Below, in pieces: positions 1 through 8,403 of a DNA stretch of 64,000 nt. Source of the DNA: Rhodovibrio sodomensis (GTDB lineage: Bacteria > Pseudomonadota > Alphaproteobacteria > Kiloniellales > Rhodovibrionaceae); contig NZ_NRRL01000007.1 of assembly GCF_016583645.1 (NCBI RefSeq), forward strand, positions 1-64,000, read 5' to 3'. Position numbers and translations under genes: made by a program. The notes under the pieces were generated by a model that was not told the origin of the DNA, ran no database searches, and saw only the letters and a program-made list of their open reading frames with translations. How positions within the stretch are numbered: position 1 is the stretch's first letter; the number at the start of each line of letters is the position of its first letter.

Positions 1-84
1 CGCCCGCACGCCCCGACCGAAGCCGAGGAGCAGGCCCACCAGGCCATGCTCGCCAAGCTCTCGAATCCGCTGTGGCAGCAATAG
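1..84 (+). CDS. dnaQ: DNA polymerase III epsilon subunit, C-terminal end (partial)
   Basis: The first 27 codons of the window are open in frame 1 and end at a TAG. The residues (RPHAPTEAEEQ, then SNPLWQQ) resemble the extreme C-terminus typical of alphaproteobacterial DnaQ, the 3'-5' proofreading exonuclease of the replicative polymerase. The catalytic part lies outside the window. The call leans partly on context, because dnaQ commonly precedes secB and fxsA in this class. It converges on secB across a palindromic repeat. Confidence 0.6.
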   Translation, partial: RPHAPTEAEEQAHQAMLAKLSNPLWQQ

Positions 85-90
85 GTTTTT

Positions 91-305
91 GGGTCACCAC
101 GAAGACACCAAGACACTAAGCAAGAGTTTCTCACCACAGAGGACACTGAGATCACAGAAAAAGTAGCGTACTGCGCGCGAAGCCCGCTAAGAATACGCGT
201 CCTTTGGTACCGATATATTTTAGATCAAGCGCACTTTCTTCTATCTCTGTGGTCTCCGTGCCCTCTTTGGTGAATCCCTTATTCCCTTGGCGTCTTGCTG
301 GTGAA
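91..305. repeat. Long palindromic repeat, family D copy 1
   Basis: The left arm (about 91-165) carries CACCACGAAGACACCAAG and CACCACAGAGGACACTGAG. The right arm (about 238-305) is its imperfect reverse complement (CTCTGTGGTCTCCGTGCCC, CTTGGCGTCTTGCTGGTG). The arms are about 70 bp with a non-conserved centre of about 75 bp. A second copy lies at 61635-61841. It fills the space between the dnaQ and secB stop codons and contains no credible gene. Confidence 0.85.
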
Positions 306-346
306 CAAAAAACGCCGGACTGCGGCACCTGCGCAGCCCGGCGTTT
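306..346 (-). terminator. Rho-independent terminator of secB
   Basis: On the minus strand, AAACGCCGG (338-346) and CTGCG pair with their complements around a short loop, and a run of six T follows (307-312). It lies 27 bases past the secB stop codon. Confidence 0.85.
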
Positions 347-372
347 GATCGAACCACGATGGACGCGGGCGC

Positions 373-945
373 TTAAGCCTGCTGGCCGTCGCCGTTCTGG
401 TCCGGCTGCTGGGCCGCCTCGGTCTGGCGCGCCTTCTGGTCGCGGTAGAGGCGGGTGAAGTCGACCGGGTTGATCAACAGCGGCGGAAAACCGCCCTCGC
501 GCGTGGCGTCGGAGATCACGTTGCGCGCGAACGGGAACAGGTAGCGCGGCACCTCGATCAGCAGCAGGGTCTCGCGCTGCTGCTCGGTGACCTCGCCCGA
601 CAGCGTGACCAGTCCGCCGTACTTCAGTTCGATCACGAACGCGGTGTGATCCTGCAGGGTCGCCTTCACCTCGGCGGTCAGGACCACCTCGTAGGTGTTC
701 TCCTGCAGCCGCGTGCCCTGCACGTCGATCGAGACCTGCGCGCTCGGGCTCTCCTGCATGTTGACGTAGATCCGCGGCGCGTTCGGGTTCTCGAACGACA
801 GATCCTTGACGTACTGCGTGTGGATCGTGATCCCGCGCTGGTCCGGCTGCTGCTGCGCGCTCTGCTGCGCACTCTGCGGGGCGCCGTCGGCGCCGCCCTG
901 CTGGCCCTCGGCCGGGCCGCCGTTGCTGCTGTCGTCCTGTGCCAT
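373..945 (-). CDS. secB: Protein-export chaperone SecB
   Basis: SecB is the cytosolic tetrameric chaperone that keeps preproteins unfolded and hands them to SecA. The 190-residue product opens with a low-complexity, Gln/Gly/Ala-rich stretch of about 36 residues. The SecB core follows, with family sequences such as YVKDLSFENPNAPRIYVN and, near the end, RYLFPFARNVISDATREGG and PPLLINPVDF. The ATG at 945 (MAQDDSS) was preferred over an upstream start that would add 18 residues unlike SecB. At 190 aa it is longer than the usual 150-165, because of the N-terminal and C-terminal polar tails. It is transcribed alone and ends at a clear hairpin terminator. The fxsA gene upstream points the same way but is separated by a repeat-filled gap of 330 bp. 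Confidence 0.96.
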   Translation of the reverse strand: MAQDDSSNGGPAEGQQGGADGAPQSAQQSAQQQPDQRGITIHTQYVKDLSFENPNAPRIYVNMQESPSAQVSIDVQGTRLQENTYEVVLTAEVKATLQDHTAFVIELKYGGLVTLSGEVTEQQRETLLLIEVPRYLFPFARNVISDATREGGFPPLLINPVDFTRLYRDQKARQTEAAQQPDQNGDGQQA

Positions 946-1162
946 GTCTGTTGCCTGCTGGAGTGCCTGGTCGGTGAGCGGTGGGTGCGGCGAATGCACG
1001 CGGGAACCGCCCGGGCGGGATCGCGCGCCCCGCCGGCCGGTCGAAGCCGCGCGTTGGCTAGCACGAACGCCGACCCCTCACAACCACGCGCCGCGCGGGG
1101 ACGGAAAGGCGGCCGCGGGCGAGTCCAAGCGGCAGGATCCCGGAAGCTCGCGCGAACCTGCC

Positions 1163-1278
1163 CTAGAGCTACATGCTTGAAGGCCGATACGGCCTGTGAG
1201 CTGAATGTAGCTCTAACTTGTTGAAGATAGGGCAAGAGTCAGCTGAAAGGCGATTCCACCTTTCAGCATCTTGCCTTA
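1163..1278. repeat. Composite palindromic repeat, family A copy 1
   Basis: Two hairpins are joined by the conserved linker CTCTAACTTGTTGAAGA. The first hairpin is TAGAGCTACATG...(CATGTAGCTCTA-like). The second runs from GGGCAAGAGTCAGCTGAAAGG to CACCTTTCAGCATCTTGCC. The right edge carries the TAA stop codon of fxsA, read on the minus strand. The rest of the 946-1162 gap holds no visible gene. Confidence 0.8.
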
Positions 1279-1857
1279 GCGCCGCAACCGGCGGTTCGGG
1301 TCGTTGGGGTCGTCGTTGGCGTTGGCGTCGTCCGGCTCGCGGGTGACGTCCTGGTAGTCCGCGTCGATCACCCCGTCGTCCGGCCCGCCGCGCCCGCCGA
1401 ACGGGCCGCCCGGCCCGCCGGGACCGCGCGGACCGCCTGGTCCGCCCGGACCGCCCGGACCGCCCGGTCCGGCCTGGTGGGTGTAGACCCGCGCCTCGGC
1501 ACGTTTACGGACGTAGGGACCGACCACCTGCAGCAGCAGCCGGCGGAACGGCGCGAGGAACATCAGCATGCCGACCACGTCGGTGACGAAGCCGGGGGTC
1601 AGCAGCAGCGCGCCCGCGAACAGCAGACACACGCCGTCGAACAGCGTCTGGGTTGGGATTTCGCCCTGGTCCAGCTGGCGGCGCAGCTTGTTGACCGTGG
1701 CGAGGCCCTGCGCGCGCAACTCGATCGAGCCGACGAGCGCGGTCAGGATCACCAGTCCCAGGGTGGGCCACAGGCCGATCCAGCCGCCGACCTGGATCAG
1801 GACGGCGATTTCGACGATCGGCACGGCGATGAACAGAACGAGGAGGATGAGACCCAT
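1276..1857 (-). CDS. fxsA: FxsA family inner-membrane protein
   Basis: This 193-residue membrane protein belongs to the FxsA family. In E. coli the family is linked to suppression of phage T7 exclusion by F plasmids; its cellular function is unclear. The N-terminal 110 residues hold three or four hydrophobic segments with family signatures (ELRAQGLATV, LLLTPGFVTDVVG). After residue about 128 comes an unusual collagen-like run of Gly-Gly-Pro triplets (about 128-158), then an acidic tail ending NRRLRR. The start ATG at 1857 gives MGLILLVLFIAVPIVEI, a normal FxsA beginning. The TAA stop lies inside a family A repeat. It is divergent from tim44. Confidence 0.93.
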   Translation of the reverse strand: MGLILLVLFIAVPIVEIAVLIQVGGWIGLWPTLGLVILTALVGSIELRAQGLATVNKLRRQLDQGEIPTQTLFDGVCLLFAGALLLTPGFVTDVVGMLMFLAPFRRLLLQVVGPYVRKRAEARVYTHQAGPGGPGGPGGPGGPRGPGGPGGPFGGRGGPDDGVIDADYQDVTREPDDANANDDPNDPNRRLRR

Positions 1858-2131
1858 ACTTGCCCTTTCCCAGCTTAACTCCTATGTGTTGAGGACGTAG
1901 GCGATGCGCAAGCGGGCGGATCCGGGCTGCCTCGAAAACGCGCGCAAGACGCATCCGCGAACCCGCGCGCCGCGGCGGGGTCGACCGGCCCGAACAGGGC
2001 ACCGGAGACCGCCGGGGTGGGCATGAGCAATACGTGCCGATGCGGCTTGTCGTCGAGGCGGACGCCTGACATTTCGGCGTGAGCCGGTCGCCGGGTCGAC
2101 CGCACCAACGCCAGGACATAGGCCTGCTTCC

Positions 2132-2848
2132 ATGGGTGAAGGCTTCCAGTTTTTCGACATCATTCTGTTCGCCGCGATCGCGGCGTTCCTGGTGCTGCGT
2201 CTGCGCAGCGTGCTGGGCAAGCGCACCGGGCACGAACAGCGGCCCGGGCAGGATCCCTTCCAGCCCTCGCGGCAGCGCCAGCAGCAGGGCTCCGACGGGT
2301 CGGACCGCGACACCGTGGTTCCGATGCCCGGACGCGCCGAGGACAACGGCGTGACCGACGAGGACCTGAAGAAGGCGGCCGACAAGGCGGAAACGCCGCT
2401 GTCCGCCGGCCTGACGCAGATCAAGCTCGCCGACCGCGACTTCGACGAGGACGGCTTCGCCGAGGGCGCCAAGGGCGCCTTCGAGATGGTCGTCAACGCC
2501 TACGCCCAGGGCGACCGCAAGACCCTGCGCCAGCTGCTCGCCAACGACGTCTACGGCGACTTCGAACAGGCGATCGACGAACGCGAGAAGGCGGGGCAGA
2601 CGCTCGAGACCACCCTGGTCAACATCCGCGAGGCGGAGATCATCGAGGCCGAGCTCCAGAACCGCACCGCGTTCGTCACGGTCAAGTTCGTCTCCGAGCA
2701 GATCAATGTGCTCAAGGACGCCGAGGGCAACGTGGTCGAGGGCGACGCCGAGCAGGTGCTGGACGTCACCGACATCTGGACGTTCGCCCGCAACACCCGC
2801 TCGCGCGACCCGAACTGGACCCTGGTGGCGACGCGCAGCCCGGAGTAG
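2132..2848 (+). CDS. Tim44-like domain protein (TimA)
   Basis: This 238-residue protein has one N-terminal transmembrane helix (residues about 6-22, FFDIILFAAIAAFLVLRL), a Gln/Pro/Ser-rich linker (about 30-75), and a C-terminal Tim44/NTF2-like domain (about 95-235) with FEMVVNAYAQGD and LLANDVYGDFEQAI. Bacterial relatives of the mitochondrial import factor Tim44 are membrane-anchored. In Caulobacter the family is named TimA; its exact role is unsettled. The gene sits at its usual alphaproteobacterial place between fxsA and mltA. It faces away from fxsA across a 274-bp divergent spacer, and mltA follows after 38 bp, so the two probably share an mRNA. Confidence 0.92.
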   Translation: MGEGFQFFDIILFAAIAAFLVLRLRSVLGKRTGHEQRPGQDPFQPSRQRQQQGSDGSDRDTVVPMPGRAEDNGVTDEDLKKAADKAETPLSAGLTQIKLADRDFDEDGFAEGAKGAFEMVVNAYAQGDRKTLRQLLANDVYGDFEQAIDEREKAGQTLETTLVNIREAEIIEAELQNRTAFVTVKFVSEQINVLKDAEGNVVEGDAEQVLDVTDIWTFARNTRSRDPNWTLVATRSPE

Positions 2849-2886
2849 GGTCCGTCGAACCAGCGGCGACGGGACGTCCCAAGATC

Positions 2887-4110
2887 ATGCGACTCCAAGC
2901 GATTCCGGGCGCGGCCACACGATGGGTCGCGCTCGTTTTCTGTGCCCTCACGCTCGCGGCCTGCGGCGACGCGCCGAAGCCGCAACCCGCGGCGGACGCC
3001 GAGCGCGAGCCGCGGCTGCTGCTGGCTCGGGTCGCCTTTGCCGACCTGCCGGGCTGGCAGGACGATACGCTCGCCGACGCCCTGCCCGCGCTCAAGCGCT
3101 CCTGCGCCAGGCTGATGCAGCGCGCCGACGACGCGCCGGTCGGGCCCGACGGGCGCGCCGGCACGGTTGCCGACTGGCAGGCCCCGTGCGCCGCGCTCGC
3201 GGAGCTGTCGGCGGACGACGGCGCGGCCGTGCGCGCGGCGCTGGAACGTCACTTCGTCCCGTTCGCCGCGGAAAGCCCGGACGGACCCAAAGGCCTGTTC
3301 ACCGGCTACTACGAGGCCAGCCTGGACGGCGCGCGCGAACGCCGCGGGCCCTATCAGCACCCGATCTACGCTCGCCCGGACGACCTGGTCACCGCCGACG
3401 TCGCCAAGTTCCGCGCCGACCTGAAGCCGACCCGGATCGTCGGCCGGGTCCAGGACCAGCGCCTGGTGCCCTACTACACCCGGGCGGAGATCTGGGACGG
3501 CGCGTTGCGGGACCGCAACGACCTGCCGCTGTTCTACGCCGACGATCCGGTCGACGTGTTCTTCCTGCACGTCCAGGGCTCGGGCGTGGTCGAGCTGCCG
3601 GACGGCACGCGCCAGCGGGTCGGCTACGCCGCCAACAACGGCCACGAGTTCTTCGCCATCGGCCGCGCCCTGATCCGCTCCGGCGAGATGGACGGGCAGG
3701 ACATGTCGATGCAGGGCATCCGCGACTGGCTGCGCGCCCATCCGGACAAGGCCGACGCCCTGATGCGCCAGAACCCGCGCTTCATCTTCTTCCGCAAGAT
3801 CGACGGCCCCGGGCCGATCGGCGCGCAGGGCGTGGCGCTCACCGCCGGCCGGTCGCTCGCGGTCGATCCCGCCTACATGCCACTCGGCGCGCCGGTGTTC
3901 CTGGACACCACCCACCCGGTCACCAAGCAGCCGCTGCAGCGCCTGATGGTCGCCCAGGACACCGGCAGCGCGATCCAGGGCCCGGTCCGCGGCGACTTCT
4001 TCTGGGGCTCCGGCGAACCGGCGCTCGCAAAAGCCGGCCGGATGAAGCAGCAGGGCCGCTACTACCTGCTGCTGCCCGAAAGCGTCGCCGCCCGCCGGGC
4101 GGGGAGCTAG
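2887..4110 (+). CDS. mltA: Membrane-bound lytic murein transglycosylase A
   Basis: MltA cleaves the glycan strands of peptidoglycan to 1,6-anhydromuropeptides at the outer membrane. The 407-residue precursor has a lipoprotein signal peptide with lipobox LAAC (Cys about 27), so the mature protein should be lipid-anchored. The MltA barrel follows (KGLFTGYYEA, YTRAEIW, FLHVQGSGVVELPDG), and the C-terminal 3D domain has AQDTGSAIQGPVRGDFFWGSG, whose Asp is the expected catalytic residue. It lies 38 bp after tim44. The muropeptides it makes are substrates for the AmpG permease encoded at 46.8-48.3 kb in this window. Confidence 0.96.
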   Translation: MRLQAIPGAATRWVALVFCALTLAACGDAPKPQPAADAEREPRLLLARVAFADLPGWQDDTLADALPALKRSCARLMQRADDAPVGPDGRAGTVADWQAPCAALAELSADDGAAVRAALERHFVPFAAESPDGPKGLFTGYYEASLDGARERRGPYQHPIYARPDDLVTADVAKFRADLKPTRIVGRVQDQRLVPYYTRAEIWDGALRDRNDLPLFYADDPVDVFFLHVQGSGVVELPDGTRQRVGYAANNGHEFFAIGRALIRSGEMDGQDMSMQGIRDWLRAHPDKADALMRQNPRFIFFRKIDGPGPIGAQGVALTAGRSLAVDPAYMPLGAPVFLDTTHPVTKQPLQRLMVAQDTGSAIQGPVRGDFFWGSGEPALAKAGRMKQQGRYYLLLPESVAARRAGS

Positions 4111-4143
4111 CGGCGTCCCGGCTTGTGTGACGGGTGACCCGGC

Positions 4144-4278
4144 GGGTCCCTCTCCCTCGAGGGGAGAGGATAGGTGAGGGTGAGACTCCTCGGCGTACGG
4201 CGGGGACTCCCACCCTCACCCTCCCACAGGCCTTCGGCCCGCGGGCCCCGCCCTCTCCCGTCAAGGGACAGGGAGGGG
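4144..4278. repeat. Palindromic repeat, family B copy 1
   Basis: The element of about 135 bp has end hairpins of the type CCCTCTCCCTCGAGGGGAG. The central palindrome runs GTGAGGGTGAGACTCC - CGGCGTACGGCG - GGACTCCCACCCTCAC. Related copies lie at 8874-9007 (inverted) and 11266-11398. It follows mltA directly and contains no gene. Confidence 0.8.
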
Positions 4279-4304
4279 TTTGGCGGCATGCCACCACCAT
4301 ACCC

Positions 4305-4383
4305 GTGTTTAACGTGAAACACCGTCCCTGGTCGCTGCCGCTGCGCGGCTTGCCTTATACCGGCGCCAAGGCCATTTTGGCGC
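4305..4383 (+). promoter_or_regulatory. Probable lut operon control region with two palindromes
   Basis: Two perfect palindromes precede lutA: GTGTTT-N6-AAACAC (4305-4322) and GCGCCAA-N7-TTGGCGC (4363-4383). Between them a TTATAC hexamer (4355-4360) could serve as a -10 box, although no good -35 is visible. The second palindrome would cover the expected transcription start, a normal place for a repressor site. lut/lld genes are often controlled by GntR-type regulators. No such regulator is adjacent, so the binding protein is unknown. Confidence 0.4.
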
Positions 4384-4404
4384 GCGTATATGGGGAGGCG
4401 AAAA

Positions 4405-5256
4405 ATGGCCGCGAAGGCTGAACACACGGGCGCGCCCAGCGCGCCGCCGCGCCCGCCGCGGGTCGGGCTGTTCGTCACCTGTCTGGTCGACTTCGTCCGG
4501 CCGAGCGTCGGCTTCGCGGGCGTCAAGCTGCTGGAGGACGCCGGCTGCAGCGTCGAGGTGCCGAAGGCGCAGACCTGCTGCGGCCAGCCGGCGTTCAATT
4601 CCGGCGACCGGCAGGACACCAAGCTGATTGCCCAGCAGGTGATCCGGGCGTTCCGCGACGTCGACTACGTCGTGGTGCCGTCGGGCTCCTGCGGCGGCAT
4701 GATCGCGACCCATTATACCGAGCTGTTCGAGGACGACCCGGACCTCGCGCGCGACGCCGAGGATCTGGCCTCGCGAACCTACGAGCTGCTGCAGTTCCTG
4801 GTCGACGTCATGGGTGTGGACGCGGTCGACGCCAACTTCGAGGGCAAGGTGACCTATCACGACGCCTGCGCCGGCCTGCGCGAACTGGGCCTGAAGGGCC
4901 AGGCGCGCACGCTGCTGTCGTCGGTCGCCGGGCTGGAGCTCGCCGAGCTGGCGGACACCGAGGTGTGCTGCGGCTTCGGCGGCACCTTCTGCGTCAAGTA
5001 CCCGGAAATCTCCAACCAGATGGTCGACGGCAAGGCGCAGTCGGTCGAGGCGACCGGCGCGGACACGCTGCTGGCGGGCGAGCTCGGCTGCCTGATGAAC
5101 ATCGCCGGCAAGCTGCAGCGCCGCGGCTCCGCCGTGCACGTCCGCCACGTCGCCGAGGTGCTGGCCGACATGACCCACGCGACGCCGCCGATCGGCGAGG
5201 CCGCGGGCGAAAGCCCGCCCGAGCTGGAAGCCGCGGCGGCCGGAAAGGAGGCCTGA
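4405..5256 (+). CDS. lutA: Lactate utilization protein A ((Fe-S)-binding oxidoreductase)
   Basis: LutA is one of three subunits of the LutABC L-lactate oxidation complex, an iron-sulfur system replacing classical lactate dehydrogenase. The 283-residue protein has the two cysteine-rich CCG repeats of the family: QTCCGQPAFN with PSGSCGGM in the first half, and CCGFGGTFCVKYP with GCLMNIAGK in the second. The ATG at 4405 is preceded by GGGGAGG seven bases upstream. An ATG at 4390 would overlap that ribosome site and is less likely. The start of a three-gene operon: lutB begins 3 bp after the stop. Confidence 0.95.
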   Translation: MAAKAEHTGAPSAPPRPPRVGLFVTCLVDFVRPSVGFAGVKLLEDAGCSVEVPKAQTCCGQPAFNSGDRQDTKLIAQQVIRAFRDVDYVVVPSGSCGGMIATHYTELFEDDPDLARDAEDLASRTYELLQFLVDVMGVDAVDANFEGKVTYHDACAGLRELGLKGQARTLLSSVAGLELAELADTEVCCGFGGTFCVKYPEISNQMVDGKAQSVEATGADTLLAGELGCLMNIAGKLQRRGSAVHVRHVAEVLADMTHATPPIGEAAGESPPELEAAAAGKEA

Positions 5257-5259
5257 GCC

Positions 5260-6714
5260 ATGCAGCCGACCTCCCACGCCTTCAAGGAAAACGCGGCCAA
5301 GGCGCTCGACAACCAGCAACTCCAGCGCGCGCTCGGCAACATGAAGCAGGGCTTCATCGTCAAGCGCCAGAAGGCGGTCGACCGGCTGCCCGAGTTCGAC
5401 CAGCTGCGCGACCACGCCAAGGAGGTCAAGGACCACGCGCTGGAGCACCTGGACTTCTACCTGGAGCAGTTCGAGGACCGCGTGAATTCCCAGGGCGGCC
5501 AGGTGCACTGGGCGCCCACGGCCGAGGACGCCCGGCAGCACGTGCTCGAGATCTGCCAGCGCCGCGGCGCCGGGACGGTGACCAAGGGCAAGTCGATGGT
5601 CGCCGAGGAGCTCGGCCTCAACGAATTCCTGGAAAGCCACGAGATCGTGCCGGTCGAGACCGACCTGGGCGAATACATCATCCAGCTGCGCGGCGAGCCG
5701 CCCAGCCACATCATCGCGCCGGCGGTGCACCTGAACCGCGACCAGGTGGAGGCGGACTTCCGCAAGCACCACCTGCAGTTCCCGCCCGAGCGCGCGCTGT
5801 CGGAAGCCCGCCAGCTGGTCAACGAGGCGCGCACGGTGCTGCGCCAGCGCTACCTGGACGCCGACATCGGGATCACCGGGGCGAACTTCCTGATCGCCGA
5901 GACCGGCGCCACCGTGATCGTCACCAACGAGGGCAACGGCGACCTGACGCAGTGCCTGCCGCGGGTCCACGTGGTGATCGCCAGCCTGGAGAAGATCGTG
6001 CCCACGCTGGAGGACGCGACCACGATCATGCGCGTCCTCGCCCGCTCCGCCACCGGTCAGGAGCAGACGGTCTACACCACCTTCTCCGCCGGGCCGAAGC
6101 GCGCGGGCGATCTGGACGGACCGGACGAGTTCCACGTCATCCTGCTGGACAACGGCCGCTCGGCGATGCTGGGCAGCGAATTCCAGGACATGCTGCGCTG
6201 CATCCGCTGCGGGGCGTGCATGAACCACTGCCCGGTCTACCACGCGGTCGGCGGCCACGCGTACGGCTGGACCTATCCGGGCCCGATGGGGGCGGTGCTC
6301 ACGCCCAGCCTGATCGGCGTCAACGAGGCCGGGCACCTGCCCAACGCCTCCACCTTCTGCGGGCGCTGCCAGTCGGTCTGCCCGATGCATATCCCGCTGC
6401 CCAAGATGATGCGGCACTGGCGCGAGCGGGAGTACGAGCGCCATCTGCAGCCGCTGCCCGCGCGCACCGGCCTGAAGCTGTGGGCGGCGCTGGCCCGCCG
6501 GCCGGGGCTGTATCAGCTGGCGACCCGGCTGCAGGCCAAGGCGATGCACCTGGTCGGTAAGCGCAAGGGCCGGTTCGGCTGGCTGCCGCTCGCCGGCGGC
6601 TGGACCCGGCACCGCGACTTCCCCGCGCCGGAGGGCAAGACGTTCCAGCAGCTCTGGGCGGAACGCCAGCGCGACCGGGACGCGGCGCCAGCCAAGGACC
6701 AGCCGGCCGAATGA
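5260..6714 (+). CDS. lutB: Lactate utilization iron-sulfur protein LutB
   Basis: At 484 residues this is the large subunit of the lactate oxidation complex. The N-terminal LUD domain (residues about 60-290) includes TKGKSMVAEELGLN, GANFLIAETGATV and TNEGNGDL. Two cysteine clusters for [4Fe-4S] centres follow (CIRCGACMNHCPVY about residue 310 and CGRCQSVCPMHIPLP about residue 365). The C-terminal region ends in a family-typical stretch (PEGKTFQQLWAER). The stop overlaps the lutC start in an ATGA, indicating translational coupling. Confidence 0.96.
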   Translation: MQPTSHAFKENAAKALDNQQLQRALGNMKQGFIVKRQKAVDRLPEFDQLRDHAKEVKDHALEHLDFYLEQFEDRVNSQGGQVHWAPTAEDARQHVLEICQRRGAGTVTKGKSMVAEELGLNEFLESHEIVPVETDLGEYIIQLRGEPPSHIIAPAVHLNRDQVEADFRKHHLQFPPERALSEARQLVNEARTVLRQRYLDADIGITGANFLIAETGATVIVTNEGNGDLTQCLPRVHVVIASLEKIVPTLEDATTIMRVLARSATGQEQTVYTTFSAGPKRAGDLDGPDEFHVILLDNGRSAMLGSEFQDMLRCIRCGACMNHCPVYHAVGGHAYGWTYPGPMGAVLTPSLIGVNEAGHLPNASTFCGRCQSVCPMHIPLPKMMRHWREREYERHLQPLPARTGLKLWAALARRPGLYQLATRLQAKAMHLVGKRKGRFGWLPLAGGWTRHRDFPAPEGKTFQQLWAERQRDRDAAPAKDQPAE

Positions 6715-7463
6715 GCGTGCAGAACAGCCAACGCGCGCGCGTGCTCGGCGCCGTCCGGCGGTCGCTCAAGCGCGGCCCGCTGACCGGCGAGCGGCTGAAC
6801 GCCGTGCAGCGGCGCACCGCCAACCCGCCGCGCGGGCCGGTTCCCGCGCGCGGCCAGCTGGGCCGGGAGGAGACGGTCAAGCTGTTCCAGCAGATGGCGG
6901 AAGAGGCCGCGGCCACGACCCAGCGCCTGGACACCATGGCGGAGGTGCCGCAGGCGGTGCTGTCCTACCTGCAGGGCCGCAACGAGGCGGCGCAGGCCAG
7001 GCTCGCCCCGCACCCCGAGCTGACCGAGCTGGACTGGCACGATACGGCGCCGCTGCTGCAGGTCGATCAGGGCGCGGGCGAAGAGCAGACCGGCGTGGGC
7101 GTCTCGCGCGGCTTCGCCGGGGTGGCGGAGACCGGCACGCTGCTGCTCTATTCGCGCGAGACCAGCCCGACCACGCTGAATTTCCTGCCGGCCACTCACG
7201 TCGTCGTGGTGCGCGCGGCCGAGGTGCTGGGCGTCTACGAGGACGTCTGGGACCGGCTGCGCGAACGCCTGGGCCGGCGATCCGACGGAGCCGACGGCGC
7301 GTGGTCGGACAACTGGCCGCGCACCGTGAACCTGATCACCGGCCCGTCGCGCACCGCCGACATCGAGCAGACGCTGCAGCTGGGCGCGCACGGGCCGATG
7401 AACCTGCACGTGCTGGTGGTCGGCGCGGCGGACGCGGACTTCGGGGGCGATGAGCGCGGATGA
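6711..7463 (+). CDS. lutC: Lactate utilization protein C (LUD domain)
   Basis: LutC, 250 residues, is the third member of the lactate oxidation system and consists of a single LUD domain. Visible family sequence includes GVSRGFAGVAETGTLLL, NFLPATHVVVV and ITGPSRTADIEQTLQLGAHGP near the C-terminus. The first 15 residues (QRARVLGAVRRSLKRG) match the usual N-terminal helix. It overlaps lutB by 4 bp and the following smr gene by 14 bp, so smr translation is probably coupled to the lut operon. Confidence 0.95.
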   Translation: MSVQNSQRARVLGAVRRSLKRGPLTGERLNAVQRRTANPPRGPVPARGQLGREETVKLFQQMAEEAAATTQRLDTMAEVPQAVLSYLQGRNEAAQARLAPHPELTELDWHDTAPLLQVDQGAGEEQTGVGVSRGFAGVAETGTLLLYSRETSPTTLNFLPATHVVVVRAAEVLGVYEDVWDRLRERLGRRSDGADGAWSDNWPRTVNLITGPSRTADIEQTLQLGAHGPMNLHVLVVGAADADFGGDERG

Positions 7464-8085
7464 TACCCCCGGCGGCCGGGCACGCCGGCGGCGCGAACGC
7501 GTCGCCAGCCGGGCGGAACGCGACCTCTGGCAGGAGGTGATGCGCGACGCCACGCCGATGCGCCACAGCAAGCGCGCCCCGGTCGACGTGCCCGATGCCA
7601 GCCCGGACGCCCGGCCGACGAAACCCGCGACCGGCTCCGACGCGTCCGCCAAATCCGCGGATGGCAAGCCCGCCAAGGCGCCGCCGCGCCCGCAGCCGAC
7701 CCCGCCGATCCAGCCCAGGAAAGCGCCCGATCCCGGGGTCACGCCGGGTCGGCTGCACAACCTCGACCGGCGCACCGCCGACCGGCTGAAACGCGGCCGG
7801 CTGGAGATCGAGGGACGGATCGACCTGCACGGCATGACCCGGGCGGCCGCCCAGGACGCGCTGACCGGCTTCATCGTCGCCGCCGCCGACCGGGGCCAGC
7901 GCTGCGTGCTGGTGATCACCGGCAAGGGCACCTTTTCCGGCGGTCCGGGCGTGCTCAAGCAGGAAGTGCCGAAGTGGCTGAACATGTCGCCGCTGCGCGA
8001 GCGCATCGTGGCGGTCAACGCGGCGCAGCCGCGCCACGGCGGCGGCGGCGCGCTCTACGTCCTGCTCAAGCGCAAGCGCGGCTGA
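7450..8085 (+). CDS. Smr/MutS2-type domain endonuclease-like protein
   Basis: This 211-residue protein carries a C-terminal Smr domain (about residues 118-210): IDLHGMTRAAAQDALTGFI, then CVLVITGKGTFSGGPGVLKQEV and RHGGGGALYVLLKR. The LDLHG-like and TGKG motifs are family landmarks. Smr domains are nicking endonucleases or RNA-binding modules; the substrate here is unknown. The N-terminal half is a basic then Ala/Pro/Lys-rich linker. In related genomes smr follows mltA directly. Here lutABC separates them, and smr overlaps lutC by 14 bp. Confidence 0.9.
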   Translation: MSADDTPGGRARRRRERVASRAERDLWQEVMRDATPMRHSKRAPVDVPDASPDARPTKPATGSDASAKSADGKPAKAPPRPQPTPPIQPRKAPDPGVTPGRLHNLDRRTADRLKRGRLEIEGRIDLHGMTRAAAQDALTGFIVAAADRGQRCVLVITGKGTFSGGPGVLKQEVPKWLNMSPLRERIVAVNAAQPRHGGGGALYVLLKRKRG

Positions 8086-8261
8086 GCGCCCGGCCCCGTA
8101 CGACGGACCGGACGAGGGCGCCGCGGCCGCGTCCGATTCCGGGACCCGCGGCCGGGCCGCGGCGTCGTGGGGTTTATCAAGCGGACTGAATAAGATACCG
8201 ATGGGATGCGGCGGCCGGGTCGGCCAGGGTCTCCGGCCGGGACCGCGCCGGTCCACGGAAT

Positions 8262-8285
8262 CGCTCTAACTTCAAGCGGTTGATC
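8262..8285. repeat. Family A repeat remnant in a 318-bp gene-free spacer
   Basis: GCTCTAACTTCAAGCGGTTGA resembles the conserved linker of family A (CTCTAACTNCTTGAAG). It is a fragment with no hairpin left. The remainder of 8086-8403 shows no gene; promoter candidates are too weak to call. Confidence 0.4.
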
Positions 8286-8403
8286 GCCGCGTTTCCACGG
8301 GTCACCTTCACGCAAGAGCCGGGGTTTGTGTCGTGCGCGGGCGCGGACGTTACGCGGGCGAAACGGCCCCTGGCTTCGCGAGGGAAACGCCACGGGAGGT
8401 CCC

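Noticed and set aside
4309..6612. 767-codon minus-strand frame opposite lutA and lutB
   Set aside because: Its composition is that of a GC-rich shadow (many Gln/Arg/Val/Leu, no motif); lutA and lutB on the plus strand show diagnostic cysteine clusters.
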